6,311 bases of DNA from Planctomycetota bacterium (lineage in GTDB: Bacteria > Planctomycetota > SZUA-567 > H5-PLA8): positions 1-6,311 of the forward strand of contig JANXLS010000271.1 in NCBI GenBank assembly GCA_025355035.1, given 5' to 3'. A program made the translations under genes and the position numbers. The notes under the pieces are model-generated. The model searched no databases. It was given only the letters and a program-made list of their open reading frames with translations, and had not been told where the DNA came from. Positions 5,474-6,311 of this stretch are shown in pieces (the stretch's first letter is position 1; the number at the start of each line of letters is the position of its first letter).

Positions 5474-6311
5474 ATGATGCGCATTTCCTCATTACTTCGT
5501 TGGATTTCGGTACTTTCGATTAGTGTCCTTCTGCTTGCGGGATCGCCGATCGTTGCCGCGGAGTCGAAGACGAAGACGCCCGTGACTTTGGGACCGCGGG
5601 AAACGCAGGATCCGGCGGGAACGGGTCTTTCGCTTGGGAAGGATTTTGGGCCGAATTACGACAACGCGGCCAAGCCGAACGAACCGACAATGAGTGAGGT
5701 CGCATCGCAAGCGACGCACACGCGGACGAATTTGAATGTGATCTGGACGTTGATCGCGGGAGCGCTGGTGTTTTTCATGCAGGCTGGCTTCGCGCTCGTC
5801 GAGACGGGATTCACGCGCCGCAAAAACGCAGGGCACACGATGCTGATGAACATGATGGTGTTTGCGATCGGGCTGATTGCGTTTTTTATCTGTGGATTCG
5901 CGATGATGTTTGGCGGGAAAGGGGCGCTGAACGCGTTTGGCGGGAGCACGATTCTGACTAGTTCTTTGAATATCAGCGGCTGGAATGTGCTGGGCACAAA
6001 AGGCTTTTTTCTCAGCGGCGTTTTTGATAGCCAGGTGTTGACACTGTTCTTTTTCCAGATGGTTTTCATGGATACGGCGGCGACGATACCGACTGGAGCG
6101 ATGACAGAGCGACTGAAGTTCAGCGCGTTTGTCTGGATGTCATTTTTCCTGACGATGGTGACGTACCCGATCATCGGCAATTGGGTTTGGGGCGGCGGGT
6201 GGCTTTCACAGCTTGGCGAGAAATGGGGTTGGGGGCATGGCGCGCTGGATTTTTCGGGTTCTGGGGTGATTCACATGGTAGGCGGGATTACGGCGCTGGC
6301 GGGGGCGTACG
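5474..6311 (+). CDS. amt: Ammonium transporter Amt (Amt/MEP/Rh family), 5' part, cut by the window edge
   Basis: 279 codons are visible and the 3' part is missing. Residues 1-29 form a signal peptide with a hydrophobic core and cleavage likely after VAA (27-29). A hydrophilic stretch of about 55 residues leads to TM1 (about 88-111). The family segments FFMQAGFALVETGFTRRKN (100-118), TIPTGAMTERLKF (204-216), WVWGGG (237-242) and DFSGSGVIHMVGG (259-271) are clear. Compared with E. coli AmtB, the gating phenylalanines F103/F107 correspond to F194/F198, W148 to W239, the ammonium-site aspartate D160 to D259, and pore H168 to H267, so a functional channel is expected. ATG 5474 is followed directly by a second ATG. 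An in-frame TGA at 5468-5470 excludes an earlier start. No strong ribosome binding site is seen. The usual partner glnK is not upstream. Confidence 0.95.
   Translation, partial: MMRISSLLRWISVLSISVLLLAGSPIVAAESKTKTPVTLGPRETQDPAGTGLSLGKDFGPNYDNAAKPNEPTMSEVASQATHTRTNLNVIWTLIAGALVFFMQAGFALVETGFTRRKNAGHTMLMNMMVFAIGLIAFFICGFAMMFGGKGALNAFGGSTILTSSLNISGWNVLGTKGFFLSGVFDSQVLTLFFFQMVFMDTAATIPTGAMTERLKFSAFVWMSFFLTMVTYPIIGNWVWGGGWLSQLGEKWGWGHGALDFSGSGVIHMVGGITALAGAY

Noticed and set aside
5492..6180. Minus-strand open frames opposite the amt gene
   Set aside because: The plus strand encodes an unmistakable Amt protein with signal peptide and pore residues; the antisense frames have no supporting motif or ribosome binding site.

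Overview
This window has a bacterial layout: compact genes, Shine-Dalgarno sites and short spacers. Its coding sequence has a moderate GC content. The gene families and the long AT-rich spacer would fit a soil or freshwater Gram-negative of the Verrucomicrobiota/Acidobacteriota/Planctomycetota type. This is inference from general protein character only; no marker gene is present and the phylum is not proven.

Layout from left to right. Positions 1-132 form a potential stem-loop element with perfect 12-bp terminal inverted repeats, ending on the stop codon of the first gene. Two genes follow on the minus strand: an atypical SDR epimerase of the TIGR01777/YfcH type (132-1034) and a NhaD/CitMHS_2-like ion antiporter with a GTG start (1202-2563). 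The 167-bp gap between them shows no clear terminator or promoter. A 491-bp AT-rich divergent spacer (2564-3054) follows. It holds a sigma-54-like promoter, several small dyads and a strong ribosome binding site. On the plus strand comes a 727-residue APC-superfamily amino-acid permease (3055-5238) with a soluble insertion of about 200 residues between TM5 and TM6. A 235-bp spacer contains a 14-bp stem-loop and a second sigma-54-like promoter. The window ends inside an Amt/MEP/Rh ammonium transporter gene (5474 onward, 3' end missing).

Taken together, the plus-strand half looks like a nitrogen-acquisition locus: an amino-acid permease followed by an ammonium channel. Each is preceded by a closely similar TGGCA-N6-TTGATTC element, which suggests shared control by RpoN and nitrogen status. 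No glnK/P-II gene is visible upstream of amt, but it could lie beyond the right edge. The minus-strand genes appear functionally unrelated to this. The most unusual object is the permease insertion. It carries degenerate DKDGK-type repeats and, by the usual APC topology, lies outside the cytoplasmic membrane at the junction between the two inverted five-helix halves of the fold.
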